Assembly: GCA_019683805.1 (NCBI GenBank)
Contig: JADGHQ010000012.1
Location: forward strand, 1-47,546
Source: Thermoleophilaceae bacterium
GTDB lineage: Bacteria; Actinomycetota; Thermoleophilia; Solirubrobacterales; Thermoleophilaceae
Length of the DNA: 47,546 nucleotides
Reading direction: 5' to 3'
Shown: positions 23,186 to 31,088 of the stretch, in pieces
Layout: each line of letters begins with the position of its first letter
Numbering within the stretch: position 1 is the stretch's first letter
The notes under the pieces: generated by a model
Seen by the model: the letters and a program-made list of their open reading frames with translations, nothing else
Databases searched by the model: none
What the model was told of the DNA's origin: nothing
Program-made: the position numbers and the translations under genes

Positions 23186-24573
23186 GCGCGGCAGCGCTCG
23201 CGCCCCGCCTCGCGCGCCCCTTCGCCGCCCTCTCGATCCCCAACTACCGCCGCTACGTCGCGGGGCAGGTCGTCTCGCTCAGCGGCAACTGGATGCAGAC
23301 GGTCGCGGAGCTCTGGCTCATGCTCGCGCTCACCGGCAGCGCGGTGGCGGTGGGAGCGACGACGGCGCTCCAGTTCCTGCCGATGCTGCTCGTCGGCGCC
23401 TTCGGCGGGGTGATCGCGGACCGCTACGACAAGCGCCGCCTGCTGATCGTGACGCAGGCGCTGATGGCGGTACCGTCCCTGGCGCTCTGGGCCCTGGCGG
23501 TGGCCGGGCTGCTCGCGCCCTGGATGATCTTCGCTTTCGTCTTCGCTCGCGGCGCGATCAACGCGGTCGACAACCCCACGCGCCAGAGCTTCCTGATCGA
23601 ACTCGTCGGGCGCGAGCGGCTGATCAACGCGGTCGGCCTCAACAGCGCGCTCGTGCAGACCGCCCGCGTCGTCGGCCCCGCGGCGGCGGGCGCGGTGATC
23701 GCGACGCTCGGCGTCCAGACCTGCTTCCTGCTCAACGCCGCCTCGTTCGGGGCGATGCTGCTCGCGCTGCGGGGAATGAACCCGGCCGAGCTGCGCCGTC
23801 CCGAGCCGGTGCCCCGCAGGCCCGGCCAGCTCAGGTCCGCGCTGCGCTACGTGCGGTCCACCCCCACCCTGCTGATCCCGCTCGGCATGATGGCGGTCGC
23901 CGGGACGCTCGCCTACAACTTCCAGGTCCTGATGCCGCTGCTCGCGCGCTTCTCCTTCCACGGCGACGCGGGCACGTACGCCACGCTCACCTCCTCGATG
24001 GGCGCTGGGGCGGTGGTCGGCGCGCTCACGAGCGGCGCGCGCAGGAAGGTGACGCCCGGGCTCCTGAGCGGCGCGGCGACGCTCTTCGGGCTAACCCTGG
24101 CGGTGGCCGCCGCGGCGCCCACGCTCGACCTCGAGCTCGTGGCCCTGGCGCTCGCCGGGATGGCGAGCGTGAGCTTCGCCGCGAGCGTCAACTCGGCGCT
24201 CCAGATCGGCGCCAAGCCGTCCATGCGCGGACGGGTGCTCGCGCTCTACTCCGTCGTCTTCCTCGGCTCGACGCCGATCGGCGGTCCCCTGATGAGCTGG
24301 ATCGCGGGCAGCGCCGGCCCCCGCGCGGCGCTGCTCGTGGGCGCCGTCGCGGCGCTCTCCTCCGGCCTCACGGCGCGGGTCGCCTACAGGCGCGTCGGGA
24401 CGGCGGGTGGCCGCGCGGAGCGTGTGGCGCTCCCCTCCCCGGGCGGCATCGCGGCCGAGGAGGTCGTAGTCCGCGAGGCGGCGGGCGCTACGCCAGGCCG
24501 TCCGCCTCGAGCTCGCGCAGGAAGCCCTCGAACAGGCGCCGGTGTCCCTCCTCGTCGCGCAGGATGTCGGTGA
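23182..24573 (+). CDS. MFS transporter (DHA3/EntS-like)
   Basis: TTG at 23182 starts a protein of 463 residues. About twelve hydrophobic helices, the start SIPNYRRYVAGQVVSLSGNWMQ and the loop GGVIADRYDKRRLL after TM2 (motif A) mark the MFS_3 efflux group. The middle loop has MNPAELRRPEPVPRRPG. The last 60 or so residues after TM12 are a Gly/Arg/Pro-rich tail. The final 86 bases overlap, in antisense, the end of the ferritin-like gene, and no earlier stop exists in this frame. Substrates may be drugs or a siderophore. Regulation by the coupled MarR is likely. Confidence 0.88.
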   Translation: MSAAALAPRLARPFAALSIPNYRRYVAGQVVSLSGNWMQTVAELWLMLALTGSAVAVGATTALQFLPMLLVGAFGGVIADRYDKRRLLIVTQALMAVPSLALWALAVAGLLAPWMIFAFVFARGAINAVDNPTRQSFLIELVGRERLINAVGLNSALVQTARVVGPAAAGAVIATLGVQTCFLLNAASFGAMLLALRGMNPAELRRPEPVPRRPGQLRSALRYVRSTPTLLIPLGMMAVAGTLAYNFQVLMPLLARFSFHGDAGTYATLTSSMGAGAVVGALTSGARRKVTPGLLSGAATLFGLTLAVAAAAPTLDLELVALALAGMASVSFAASVNSALQIGAKPSMRGRVLALYSVVFLGSTPIGGPLMSWIAGSAGPRAALLVGAVAALSSGLTARVAYRRVGTAGGRAERVALPSPGGIAAEEVVVREAAGATPGRPPRARAGSPRTGAGVPPRRAGCR

Positions 24574-24997
24574 CCATGTCCTGGGTGACCGGGTCCTTCC
24601 CGTCGCTGAGCTCGATGATCCGGTTGTAGTGCTCGATGGCGCCGGTCTCGGCCGCGATCACGCCCTTGACGATGTGCACGATGTCGGTCTGCCGCTCGGG
24701 CGGCTGCAGGTACGCCTGCTCGGCGCGGAACTCGAGCGAGCCCGGCACGACGCCGTAGAGCTCCTTGATGCGCGCGCCGAACCGCCGCGCGTGCCCGAGC
24801 TCCTCCTGGATGTCCTGCTCGAGGGACTCCTTGATCTCCTGGGCCCGGATGCCGTCGGGGTTGATCGAGCTCGCGATGTAGCTGATCACCGTCTCGATCT
24901 CCATCCAGTAGGCCTTCTCGAGCATCTCGACCAGCTCGTCGCGCTCGGTTCGGTGCTCGTCGGCGAGGATCCCGCGTGCGGTTGAGGTGGTTCCCAT
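24488..24997 (-). CDS. ferritin-like protein (bacterioferritin/Dps-like)
   Basis: The 169-residue all-helical protein carries di-iron-type ligands across four helices: EIETVISYI, EELGHARRFG (ExxH), AAETGAIEHYNRII and LRDEEGHRRLFEGFL (ExxH). The two ExxH motifs and spacing match the ferritin-like superfamily. It may store or oxidise iron. ATG at 24997. A CGCCCGCGCGGGCG palindrome at 25015-25028 separates it from the upstream SDR gene on the same strand. Its 3' end overlaps that of the convergent MFS gene by 86 bases. It has no palindrome like the one at the iron permease. Confidence 0.85.
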   Translation of the reverse strand: MGTTSTARGILADEHRTERDELVEMLEKAYWMEIETVISYIASSINPDGIRAQEIKESLEQDIQEELGHARRFGARIKELYGVVPGSLEFRAEQAYLQPPERQTDIVHIVKGVIAAETGAIEHYNRIIELSDGKDPVTQDMVTDILRDEEGHRRLFEGFLRELEADGLA

Positions 24998-25050
24998 GCC
25001 GGTCAGGTTCCCAGCGCCCGCGCGGGCGAAACGGCCGGACGGCGGGGCCG

Positions 25051-25743
25051 CTACGCGCGCCCGTACACGGGCACCGCGGCGCCGCTCGTGGGCGCCGAGT
25101 CGTCCGAGACGAGGAAGCGGACCACTCGCGCGACTTCCGCCGGCGCCACCCAGCGCGAGTAATCGGCGCCCGGCTGGGCGCGTCGGTTCGCAGGGGTGTC
25201 GATCACGCTCGGAAGGATCGCGTTGCAGCGCACGCCGCGATCGCGCCACTCCACGTCCAGCGCCTGGATGAAGGCGAGCACCGCCGCCTTCGCCGCGATG
25301 TAGGGGGAGGCGCCGGCGAACGGGCGCACGGCGGCGCGCGCGGAGACGCCCACGAACGCGCCGCCGCCGGCGTCGGCGAGGCGCGGCATCGCGACGCGCG
25401 CGAGCAGGAACAGCGGCCGCAGGTTCAGCGCGAGCATGCGCTCGAGGTCGTCGAGGTCGAGCTCGTGCACCTTCGCCCCGCCCGCGTAGCCCCCGACCAG
25501 GTCGACCACGGCGCGCAGCCCGTCGACCGCGTTCACCGCCGCGGCCGCCGCGTGCGGATCCGTGAGGTCCGCCCTCATCAGCGTGAGCCCCTCGCGCCCG
25601 CCGAGCTCCCGCTCGACGCGCTCGCGCTCCTCCTCGACGAGCCAGGTCGCGGTCACCCGCATGCCAGCGTCGAGCAGCTCGCGCACCACCGCGGCGCCGA
25701 GCGCGCCTGTCCCACCCGCCACGAGAGCTCCGCGAGCGTCCAC
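25051..25743 (-). CDS. short-chain dehydrogenase/reductase
   Basis: The 230-residue Rossmann protein has the cofactor loop GALVAGGTGALGAAV, ADLTDPHA for the adenine ring, DLVGGYAGG, NLRPLFLLARVAM, and the catalytic Ser plus YxxxK in VSARAAVRPF and SPYIAAKAAV. A typical GxxxGxG is slightly altered. Substrate unknown. GTG at 25743 is chosen because TAGCCT sits 7 bases before it. A GTG two codons upstream at 25749 would leave one base only. Confidence 0.85.
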   Translation of the reverse strand: MDARGALVAGGTGALGAAVVRELLDAGMRVTATWLVEEERERVERELGGREGLTLMRADLTDPHAAAAAVNAVDGLRAVVDLVGGYAGGAKVHELDLDDLERMLALNLRPLFLLARVAMPRLADAGGGAFVGVSARAAVRPFAGASPYIAAKAAVLAFIQALDVEWRDRGVRCNAILPSVIDTPANRRAQPGADYSRWVAPAEVARVVRFLVSDDSAPTSGAAVPVYGRA

Positions 25744-25750
25744 GGGCACG

Positions 25751-25756
25751 AGGCTA
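25751..25756 (-). promoter_or_regulatory. -10 box of the SDR gene
   Basis: TAGCCT on the minus strand, 7 bases before the GTG at 25743, leaderless type. It diverges from the YhaM-like gene (TAACTT at 25781-25786). Confidence 0.4.
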
Positions 25757-25796
25757 CCCGGTTCAGTCCGGGGCCCGCTCTAACTTGGGCCTCCCC

Positions 25797-26783
25797 ATGG
25801 AGCAGCCCACGCTCACCCCGGACAAGGTGTTCGTGCGCGACCTCGCGGACGGGCAGGCCGTCGACACGGTGTTCGTCGTCAAGGAGCGCACGCGGCGCAC
25901 GAAGAGGAACGGCGAGCCGTTCCTCAAGCTGCAGCTAGGCGACGTCACGGGGCAGGTCGAGGCGGTGGTGTGGGACTCGGTCGAGGAGATCGAGCCGGCC
26001 GCCGCCCCGGGCGCGTTAGTGCGCGTGAGCGGGAGCTTCTCGGTCGACCAGCGCTACGGCTCCTGTCTCACGGTGCGCTCGCTGCGCGCGGCCGAGGACC
26101 ACGAGTACGAGCTGGCCGACCTCGAGGAGGGGCCGCCGCGCTCGGTCGAGCAGATGGCCGCCGACCTGCGCGACCTCATCGCGACGATGCAGGAGCCGCA
26201 CCTCCGCGCCCTGCTCGAGCGCTGCTTCGCCGAGGGCTCCGAGATCTGGGAGCGCTGGAGCCGCGCGCCGGCGGCCAAGCGCTACCACCAGGCGTACAGG
26301 CACGGTCTGCTCGAGCACTGCCTGTCGGTCGCGCAGGGGGTCAGCGCGCTGTCGGCCACCTTCCCGGGCATCGACCGCGCCGTCGCGGTCGCCGGAGCGC
26401 TGCTGCACGACATCGGGAAGATCGAGTCGTACGAGCAGGTGGGAGGCGCCATCGAGCTCTCGGACGCGGGCAAGCTCCAGGGGGAGATAGCCCTCGGCTA
26501 CTACTTGGTGCGCCGCATGATCGAGGACATGCCCGGATTCCCGCCGGACATCGCGCAGGCGCTCCTCCACATCATCCTCTCGCACCACGGCCAGCTCGAG
26601 CACGGGAGCCCCGTCGTGCCGTGCACGCGCGAGGCGACGCTCGTGCACATGGTCGACAACCTGGGCGGCAAGCTCGGGAGCTTCGACCGGATCGAGAAGA
26701 CGCTCGGCGACGGTGAGCGGTGGTCGGGCTTCGACCGCGCGCTCTCGAGCTCCGCCTACTTCGCCTCTCGCCAGGCGGCGTAG
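25797..26783 (+). CDS. OB-fold/HD-domain 3'-5' exoribonuclease-like protein (YhaM family)
   Basis: The 328-residue protein starts with an OB-fold (KVFVRDLADGQAVDTVFVV, then FLKLQLGDVTGQVEAVVWD), then an HD domain: YRHGLLEHCLSV, ALLHDIGKIES (the HD pair), ILSHHGQLEHGSP and LVHMVDNLGGKLG. The order OB then HD is that of YhaM/CBF1, which trims RNA 3' ends with Mn or other metals. The ATG at 25797 has TAACTT 10 bases upstream. A TTG four codons earlier is less likely. Confidence 0.87.
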   Translation: MEQPTLTPDKVFVRDLADGQAVDTVFVVKERTRRTKRNGEPFLKLQLGDVTGQVEAVVWDSVEEIEPAAAPGALVRVSGSFSVDQRYGSCLTVRSLRAAEDHEYELADLEEGPPRSVEQMAADLRDLIATMQEPHLRALLERCFAEGSEIWERWSRAPAAKRYHQAYRHGLLEHCLSVAQGVSALSATFPGIDRAVAVAGALLHDIGKIESYEQVGGAIELSDAGKLQGEIALGYYLVRRMIEDMPGFPPDIAQALLHIILSHHGQLEHGSPVVPCTREATLVHMVDNLGGKLGSFDRIEKTLGDGERWSGFDRALSSSAYFASRQAA

Positions 26784-26883
26784 CCGCGCCCCGCGGCGCC
26801 GCCCGCGCACCGGACGCCGCAACTTGCGGGAATCGCCCGGGGGGCGAGGCGCGCACCCCCGCGGACTTCCTTTTCAGCGCGCT

Positions 26884-26889
26884 TATCCT
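26884..26889 (+). promoter_or_regulatory. -10 box of pafBC
   Basis: TATCCT lies 9 bases before the ATG at 26899. No Shine-Dalgarno sequence is present, and the preceding 26784-26883 stretch is GC-rich without other features. Confidence 0.45.
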
Positions 26890-26898
26890 GAACCGGGC

Positions 26899-28962
26899 AT
26901 GGCGAAGGACACCGAAAAGCTCATCCGGCAGCTCTCACTGATCTCGTTCCTGATGGCGGAGCGCCGTCCCGTCACCGCCCTCGAGATCAAGCGGGAGGTC
27001 GAGGGCTACTCGGGGATGAACGACGACGCCTTCGCGCGGCGCTTCTACGCCGATCGCGCGGAGCTCGAGTCGCTCGGGATCGAGCTGAAGGTCGAGAAGC
27101 CCGCCGAGGGCTACTACGAGGCCGAGAACTACACGCTCCCGCCGGAGAACTTCTACCTGCCCGCGATCGAGTTCACCGGCTCGGAGCTCGCCGCGCTGCG
27201 GACCGCCCTCTCCCTGCTCGACGGCCAGTTCGCCTACGCCGAGCCGCTGCGCCTGGCGCTCCAGCAGCTCTCGTGGGGCAAGCCGTCGCCGCTCGACTCG
27301 CCCGGCCAGCGAGCCGTCACGCTCTTCGGCCACGCAGGCGCCGGCGGGCGCGAGCTCTCGCAGCGGCTCTCGAAGATCGAGACCGCGATCTTCCGGCGCA
27401 AGACGATCGTGTTCGACTACTACACGATGGGGCGCGACGCCGAGGAGCACCGCAAGGTCGACCCCTACCACCTGCTCTTCAAGCGCGGGCAGTTCTACCT
27501 CGTGGGCTACTCCCACGAGCGCGACGACATCCGGGTGTTCCGACTCTCGCGCATCCGCGGCAAGGTCGGCTACTCCACGAAGGCCGAGCACGACTTCCCC
27601 CCGCCGAAGGACTTCGACGCGCGCGCCTACAGCGAGCGCGAGCTCTGGCAGCTCGGCGAGCCCGTCGGCACCGCGCGCATCTGGATCCCGCGCAACCTCG
27701 AGTGGTGGGTGGAGAAGACCTGGGGCCGCGCCGGGCGGATGCTCCCCGCGTCCGAGGTCAGCGGCGCCCCGGACGACGGCGCCGTGTTCGAGACCGAGTA
27801 CGCCGACGCCCGCGCGGTCGTGAGCTGGGTGCTCGGCAACCTCGCCGAGCGCGCGCGCATAGTCGGCCCGCCCGAGCTCGTGGAGGAGATGAACGAGCGC
27901 CTGTCGCTCGTCGTCGAGCGCCACCGCGGCGAGCTCGAGCTCGCTCCCGCGCGCCGCCGCAAGCCCGAGCCCGTCCCCGACGCTGACTCGAACGGCAAAC
28001 GCGAGGCGCCCATCAGGCCGGAGCGCTTCGCCCGTCTCGTGACGCTCGCGGGCATCCTCATCGAGGCGGCCCGCACGGGTGAGCGGCTCGTCACCGACGA
28101 GGTGCGCGAGAGCCTCCAGGTCAGCGAGGCCGAGCTGCGCGAGGACATCGACCTGCTGAACGTCGTCAACTTCGGCGGCGGCAGCTACGTCCTCTACGCC
28201 GAGGTGCAGGGCGACCGGATCGAGGTCGACCCCGAGCCCTACGGCGACAACTTCGCCAAGCCCGCGCGGCTGCTGCCGCTCGAGGCGAAGGCGCTGATCG
28301 CCGCGATCGACTACCTGGGCGACCACCTGCCCGAGGGCTCGCTCGAGAGCGCGCGGCAGAAGATCGTCGACGCGCTCGGCACCGACCCCGCCGAGGGCGG
28401 TCTGCAGATGGCGAGCCCGGGGGGCGACGACTCCGAGGTGGCGGCGGTGGTGAACCGGGCGATCGTGCGCCACCGGCTGCTCGAGCTCGACTACTACAAG
28501 CCGAACGAGGACGAGTTCTCCAAGCGGCGAGTCGAGCCGTACAAGCTCTTCAACACGAACGAGGGCTGGTACGTGCACTGCTTCGACCCGAGCAGGCAGG
28601 AGCCGCGCTCGTTCAAGCTCGACCGCATCCGCGCGGCGCGCCTGCTCGACGAGGAGTTCGAGCCGCGGCCCGGGATCGAGCCCGACCCCACCGACTGGCC
28701 GACCACTGGCCATCCGCACGACTCGCGCGTCGCTCGCATCTGGGTGGCGCCGGAGCGGGCGCGCTGGGAGCGCGAGGACAAGCGCGTGGTGGCCGAGCTG
28801 AGCGACGGCGCGGTGATCGTCGAGCAGCCCTACAAGGGCGAGGAGTGGCTGGTCCGCCGTGTGCTCGAGGGCGCGGGCGACGCCGTGGTGATCGAGCCCG
28901 AGGACGCGCGCGCCGCGGTACTCCAGGCCGCCGAGTCGCTGGCGGGCGCGGTGACGCGCTGA
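26899..28962 (+). CDS. pafBC: fused PafB-PafC DNA-damage-response activator (two WYL modules)
   Basis: The 687-residue protein is a tandem of two HTH-WYL units. Unit 1 has a winged helix (DTEKLIRQLSLISFLMAERR, then DDAFARRFYADRAELESLGI) and the WYL domain RKTIVFDYYTMGRDAEEHRK then FRLSRIRG. Unit 2 starts about residue 370 (RFARLVTLAGILIEAARTGE) and has LELDYYKPNEDEFSKRRVEP with WYVHCF. In mycobacteria PafB and PafC are separate genes that form a heterodimer to activate LexA-independent repair genes. A natural fusion is known in some actinobacteria. ATG with a TATCCT box upstream. A large hairpin follows its stop. Confidence 0.9.
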   Translation: MAKDTEKLIRQLSLISFLMAERRPVTALEIKREVEGYSGMNDDAFARRFYADRAELESLGIELKVEKPAEGYYEAENYTLPPENFYLPAIEFTGSELAALRTALSLLDGQFAYAEPLRLALQQLSWGKPSPLDSPGQRAVTLFGHAGAGGRELSQRLSKIETAIFRRKTIVFDYYTMGRDAEEHRKVDPYHLLFKRGQFYLVGYSHERDDIRVFRLSRIRGKVGYSTKAEHDFPPPKDFDARAYSERELWQLGEPVGTARIWIPRNLEWWVEKTWGRAGRMLPASEVSGAPDDGAVFETEYADARAVVSWVLGNLAERARIVGPPELVEEMNERLSLVVERHRGELELAPARRRKPEPVPDADSNGKREAPIRPERFARLVTLAGILIEAARTGERLVTDEVRESLQVSEAELREDIDLLNVVNFGGGSYVLYAEVQGDRIEVDPEPYGDNFAKPARLLPLEAKALIAAIDYLGDHLPEGSLESARQKIVDALGTDPAEGGLQMASPGGDDSEVAAVVNRAIVRHRLLELDYYKPNEDEFSKRRVEPYKLFNTNEGWYVHCFDPSRQEPRSFKLDRIRAARLLDEEFEPRPGIEPDPTDWPTTGHPHDSRVARIWVAPERARWEREDKRVVAELSDGAVIVEQPYKGEEWLVRRVLEGAGDAVVIEPEDARAAVLQAAESLAGAVTR

Positions 28963-29005
28963 GCGAGGCCGCGCCGCGGCCGGCGGGCGCCCGTTCTGCT
29001 TCCGC

Positions 29006-29071
29006 TGGATGGGCAGGCGGCCCCCGGGGGACGATCCGCTATCCCCTGCTCGGGGGCCGCCGTGCCATCCA
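29006..29071 (+). ncRNA. long hairpin after pafBC: terminator or structured RNA candidate
   Basis: TGGATG/CATCCA and GCA/TGC, then an 11-base GC stem GGCGGCCCCCG/CGGGGGCCGCC, are interrupted by one unpaired G on each side. Inside, GGGGA/TCCCC closes a 10-base loop with a TGCT bulge. The total is about 25 base pairs, larger than a normal terminator. A second hairpin (AGCTG/CAGCT with inner GGG/CCC) lies at 29085-29111. No known RNA family is recognised. Confidence 0.4.
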
Positions 29072-29121
29072 CACCCGCGAAAGGAGCTGTTGGGCGCTGA
29101 ACCCTCCAGCTTGGGCGTCTA

Positions 29122-29150
29122 TCGACAAGTATCCTTGCAAGCATTAGCAT
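29122..29150 (+). promoter_or_regulatory. sigma-70-like promoter upstream of the PPOX/rfb genes
   Basis: TCGACA (29122-29127) and TAGCAT (29145-29150) are spaced by 17 bases. The start point would be near 29157, giving a leader of about 130 bases before the ATG at 29289. Confidence 0.45.
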
Positions 29151-29288
29151 CTTTTCTCACTGGTAGGCCTCTTTCGGCGGCGCGGCGCCCGCTGCGCACA
29201 CCGCCGGCTCGATGACCGCAGAGCAGGCCGCGCGGACGGGCGGGAGTACGACGCTCCAGCTCTTTCCCGCATAGTCTGCGCAGGCGGA

Positions 29289-29756
29289 ATGGCGTCGCGC
29301 CGCGAGCAGATACGGATGAGCGACGACGAGCTGCGGGCGTTCCTCGAGCAGGAGCGCACCGTGATCGTCGCCACGATCGGCCCGGGAGGCCGGCCGCACC
29401 TCATGCCGCTCTGGTACGTCCCCGAGGGGACGGTCCTGCGCGGCTGGACGTACGCGAAGTCGCAGAAGGCGCGCAACCTCGAGCGCGACCCTCGCGCGAC
29501 GCTCCAGGTGGAGGCCGGCGAGGAGTACCACGAGCTCAGGGGCGCGATGCTCGAGTGCGACGTCGAGATGGAGCGCGACCCCGCCAGGGTGGAGAGCTTC
29601 GGCGTGGCGCTCTTCACCCGCTACGGCGACGGCCGCGAGCCCGGGCCGGAGGTGCGCGAGATGGTCGCCCGGCAGGCGCCCAAGCGCGTCGCCCTGACGT
29701 TCCGCCCCACGCGCATCGTCACGTGGGACCACCGCAAGCTCGGAGGCGTGTACTAG
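29289..29756 (+). CDS. pyridoxamine 5'-phosphate oxidase-family (PPOX) flavin/F420-binding protein
   Basis: The 155-residue split-barrel protein has DELRAFLEQERTVIVATIGP, RPHLMPLWYVPEG, KARNLERDPRATLQVEAG and a C-terminal FRPTRIVTWDHRKLGG. This matches PPOX-class proteins that bind FMN or F420 and reduce varied substrates. The true cofactor cannot be set from sequence. AGGCGGA lies just before the ATG. Its stop is followed at once by the GTG of rfbA, so it is probably in the same transcript, although its function is not tied to dTDP sugars. Confidence 0.83.
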   Translation: MASRREQIRMSDDELRAFLEQERTVIVATIGPGGRPHLMPLWYVPEGTVLRGWTYAKSQKARNLERDPRATLQVEAGEEYHELRGAMLECDVEMERDPARVESFGVALFTRYGDGREPGPEVREMVARQAPKRVALTFRPTRIVTWDHRKLGGVY

Positions 29757-30833
29757 GTGAAGCCGCTCAAGGGCCTCATTCTCTCCGGGGGCAAGGGCAC
29801 GCGCCTGCGCCCGATCACCTACACGAGCGCGAAGCAGCTCGTGCCCGTGGCCAACAAGCCCGTCCTCTTCTACGGCATCGAGGCGCTCGCCGACGCGGAC
29901 ATCGACGAGATCGGGATCATCATCGCCCCCGAGACGGGCGCAGAGATCCGCGCCGCGGCAGGCGACGGGTCGCGCTTCGGCGTCTCGATCACCTACATCG
30001 AGCAGCACGCGCCGCTCGGGCTCGCGCACGCGGTGCTCACCGCGGAGGACTTCCTCGGCGACTCGCCGTTCGTCATGTACCTCGGCGACAACCTCCTGCG
30101 CGACGGCGTGGTCGAGCTGGTCGAGACGTTCCGCACCCAGTCGCCGGATGCGCTGATCCTGCTCACCCCCGTGAGCGACCCCGAGAACTACGGCGTCGCC
30201 GAGCTCGACCCCGACGGCCGCGTCGCCCGGCTGGTCGAGAAGCCGAAGCAGCCGAAGACCAACCTCGCGCTCGTCGGCGTCTACATGTTCACGCCGTCGA
30301 TCTTCGAGGCCGCGCGCGCGATCGAGCCGTCCGGGCGCGGCGAGCTCGAGATCACCGACGCGATCCAGCACCTCGTGGACAAGCGCCTGCGCGTGGACCC
30401 GCACATCGTGTCCGGTTGGTGGAAGGACACGGGACAGGTCGCCGACATGCTCGAGGCCAACCACCTGATCCTCGACGACCTCGAGGAGCGAGTGGAGGGC
30501 GAGCTCGTCGACTCGCGGGTGGACGGCCGCGTGGTCATCGAGCGCGGCGCCCGGCTCGAGCGCGCCACGGTGCGCGGCCCGGCGATCATCGGCGCGGGCG
30601 CCCAACTCGTGGACGCCTACGTCGGCCCGTACACCGCGATCGGGCCCGACGTGCGCATCGAGCGCGCCGAGGTCGAGTACTCGATCGTGCTCGAGGGCTC
30701 CTCGATCGAGAAGCTCGACGGACGCATAGAGGCCAGCCTGATCGGCCGGAACGTCGCGGTGCGCCGCAGCGACGGCCTGCCGCGCGCATACCGCTTCGTG
30801 GCGGGCGACAACGCCGAGATCGTGATCCTCTAG
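29757..30833 (+). CDS. rfbA: glucose-1-phosphate thymidylyltransferase, long form
   Basis: The 358-residue protein has the nucleotidyltransferase signature LILSGGKGTRLRPITYTSAK at the start, KPVLFYGIEAL, MYLGDNLL (metal Asp), VEKPKQPKTNLALVGVYMF, and a C-terminal left-handed beta-helix (about residues 245-340, repeating GPAIIGAGAQLVDAYVGPYT-like hexads). It makes dTDP-glucose from glucose-1-phosphate and dTTP, the first step to dTDP-rhamnose and other deoxysugars. Start GTG, directly after the PPOX stop. The long form is often found in secondary-metabolite or surface-sugar clusters. Confidence 0.92.
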   Translation: MKPLKGLILSGGKGTRLRPITYTSAKQLVPVANKPVLFYGIEALADADIDEIGIIIAPETGAEIRAAAGDGSRFGVSITYIEQHAPLGLAHAVLTAEDFLGDSPFVMYLGDNLLRDGVVELVETFRTQSPDALILLTPVSDPENYGVAELDPDGRVARLVEKPKQPKTNLALVGVYMFTPSIFEAARAIEPSGRGELEITDAIQHLVDKRLRVDPHIVSGWWKDTGQVADMLEANHLILDDLEERVEGELVDSRVDGRVVIERGARLERATVRGPAIIGAGAQLVDAYVGPYTAIGPDVRIERAEVEYSIVLEGSSIEKLDGRIEASLIGRNVAVRRSDGLPRAYRFVAGDNAEIVIL

Positions 30834-31006
30834 CCGCGCCCCGCCGCGGGCGCCGCCAGCCGCGCGATCGCCTCGTGAGGCGCGATTCCCGCCTCGCGCA
30901 GGAAGCGGGCGAGCGTCATCTCGGCGGCGCTGACGTCCGTCTCGATGTCGTCGGCGCCGAGCAGCCGTCCGGTCGCCACCTCGAGCGCGTTCGCGATCGC
31001 CCATCG
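30830..31006 (-). pseudogene. possible small ORF or gene remnant
   Basis: On the minus strand a frame reads VATGRLLGADDIETDVSAAE then MTLARFLREAGIAPHEAIAR before its stop. It looks more protein-like than the surrounding shadow frames. A GTG could give about 49 residues; further upstream the frame becomes Arg/Ala-rich low complexity. It lies in the gap between rfbA and rfbD. No family is recognised, and it may be the remains of a longer gene. Confidence 0.25.
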
Positions 31007-31088
31007 AGCTCTTCGGCGCGCGCGCCGCGCCCCTCGTCCGCGAGGAGCTCGCGCGCCGCGCGCCCAAAGACTGCTATCTCTACGGGCC

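Larger units (their letters stand above)
28963..29288. other. 326-base intergenic region: two hairpins and an AT-rich promoter-like patch
   Basis: This is the longest gap without a gene. It holds a 66-base hairpin at 29006-29071, a smaller hairpin at 29085-29111 and a promoter-like pair at 29122-29150 in an AT-rich patch. A GC hairpin in the leader (CGGCGG at 29175-29180 with CCGCCG at 29201-29206) is also present. No convincing protein gene is seen on either strand. Confidence 0.6.

Noticed and set aside
29006-29071. SRP RNA, RNase P RNA, tmRNA or a known riboswitch
   Set aside because: None of the conserved core bases of these RNAs can be found in the element on either strand.
28830-29150. 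106-codon minus-strand frame in the gap after pafBC
   Set aside because: Runs through the large hairpin and into pafBC; no ribosome site and low-complexity composition.
29157-31067. 636-codon minus-strand frame over the PPOX and rfbA genes
   Set aside because: No family match and composition typical of antisense shadow in GC-rich DNA; the plus strand has recognisable enzymes.
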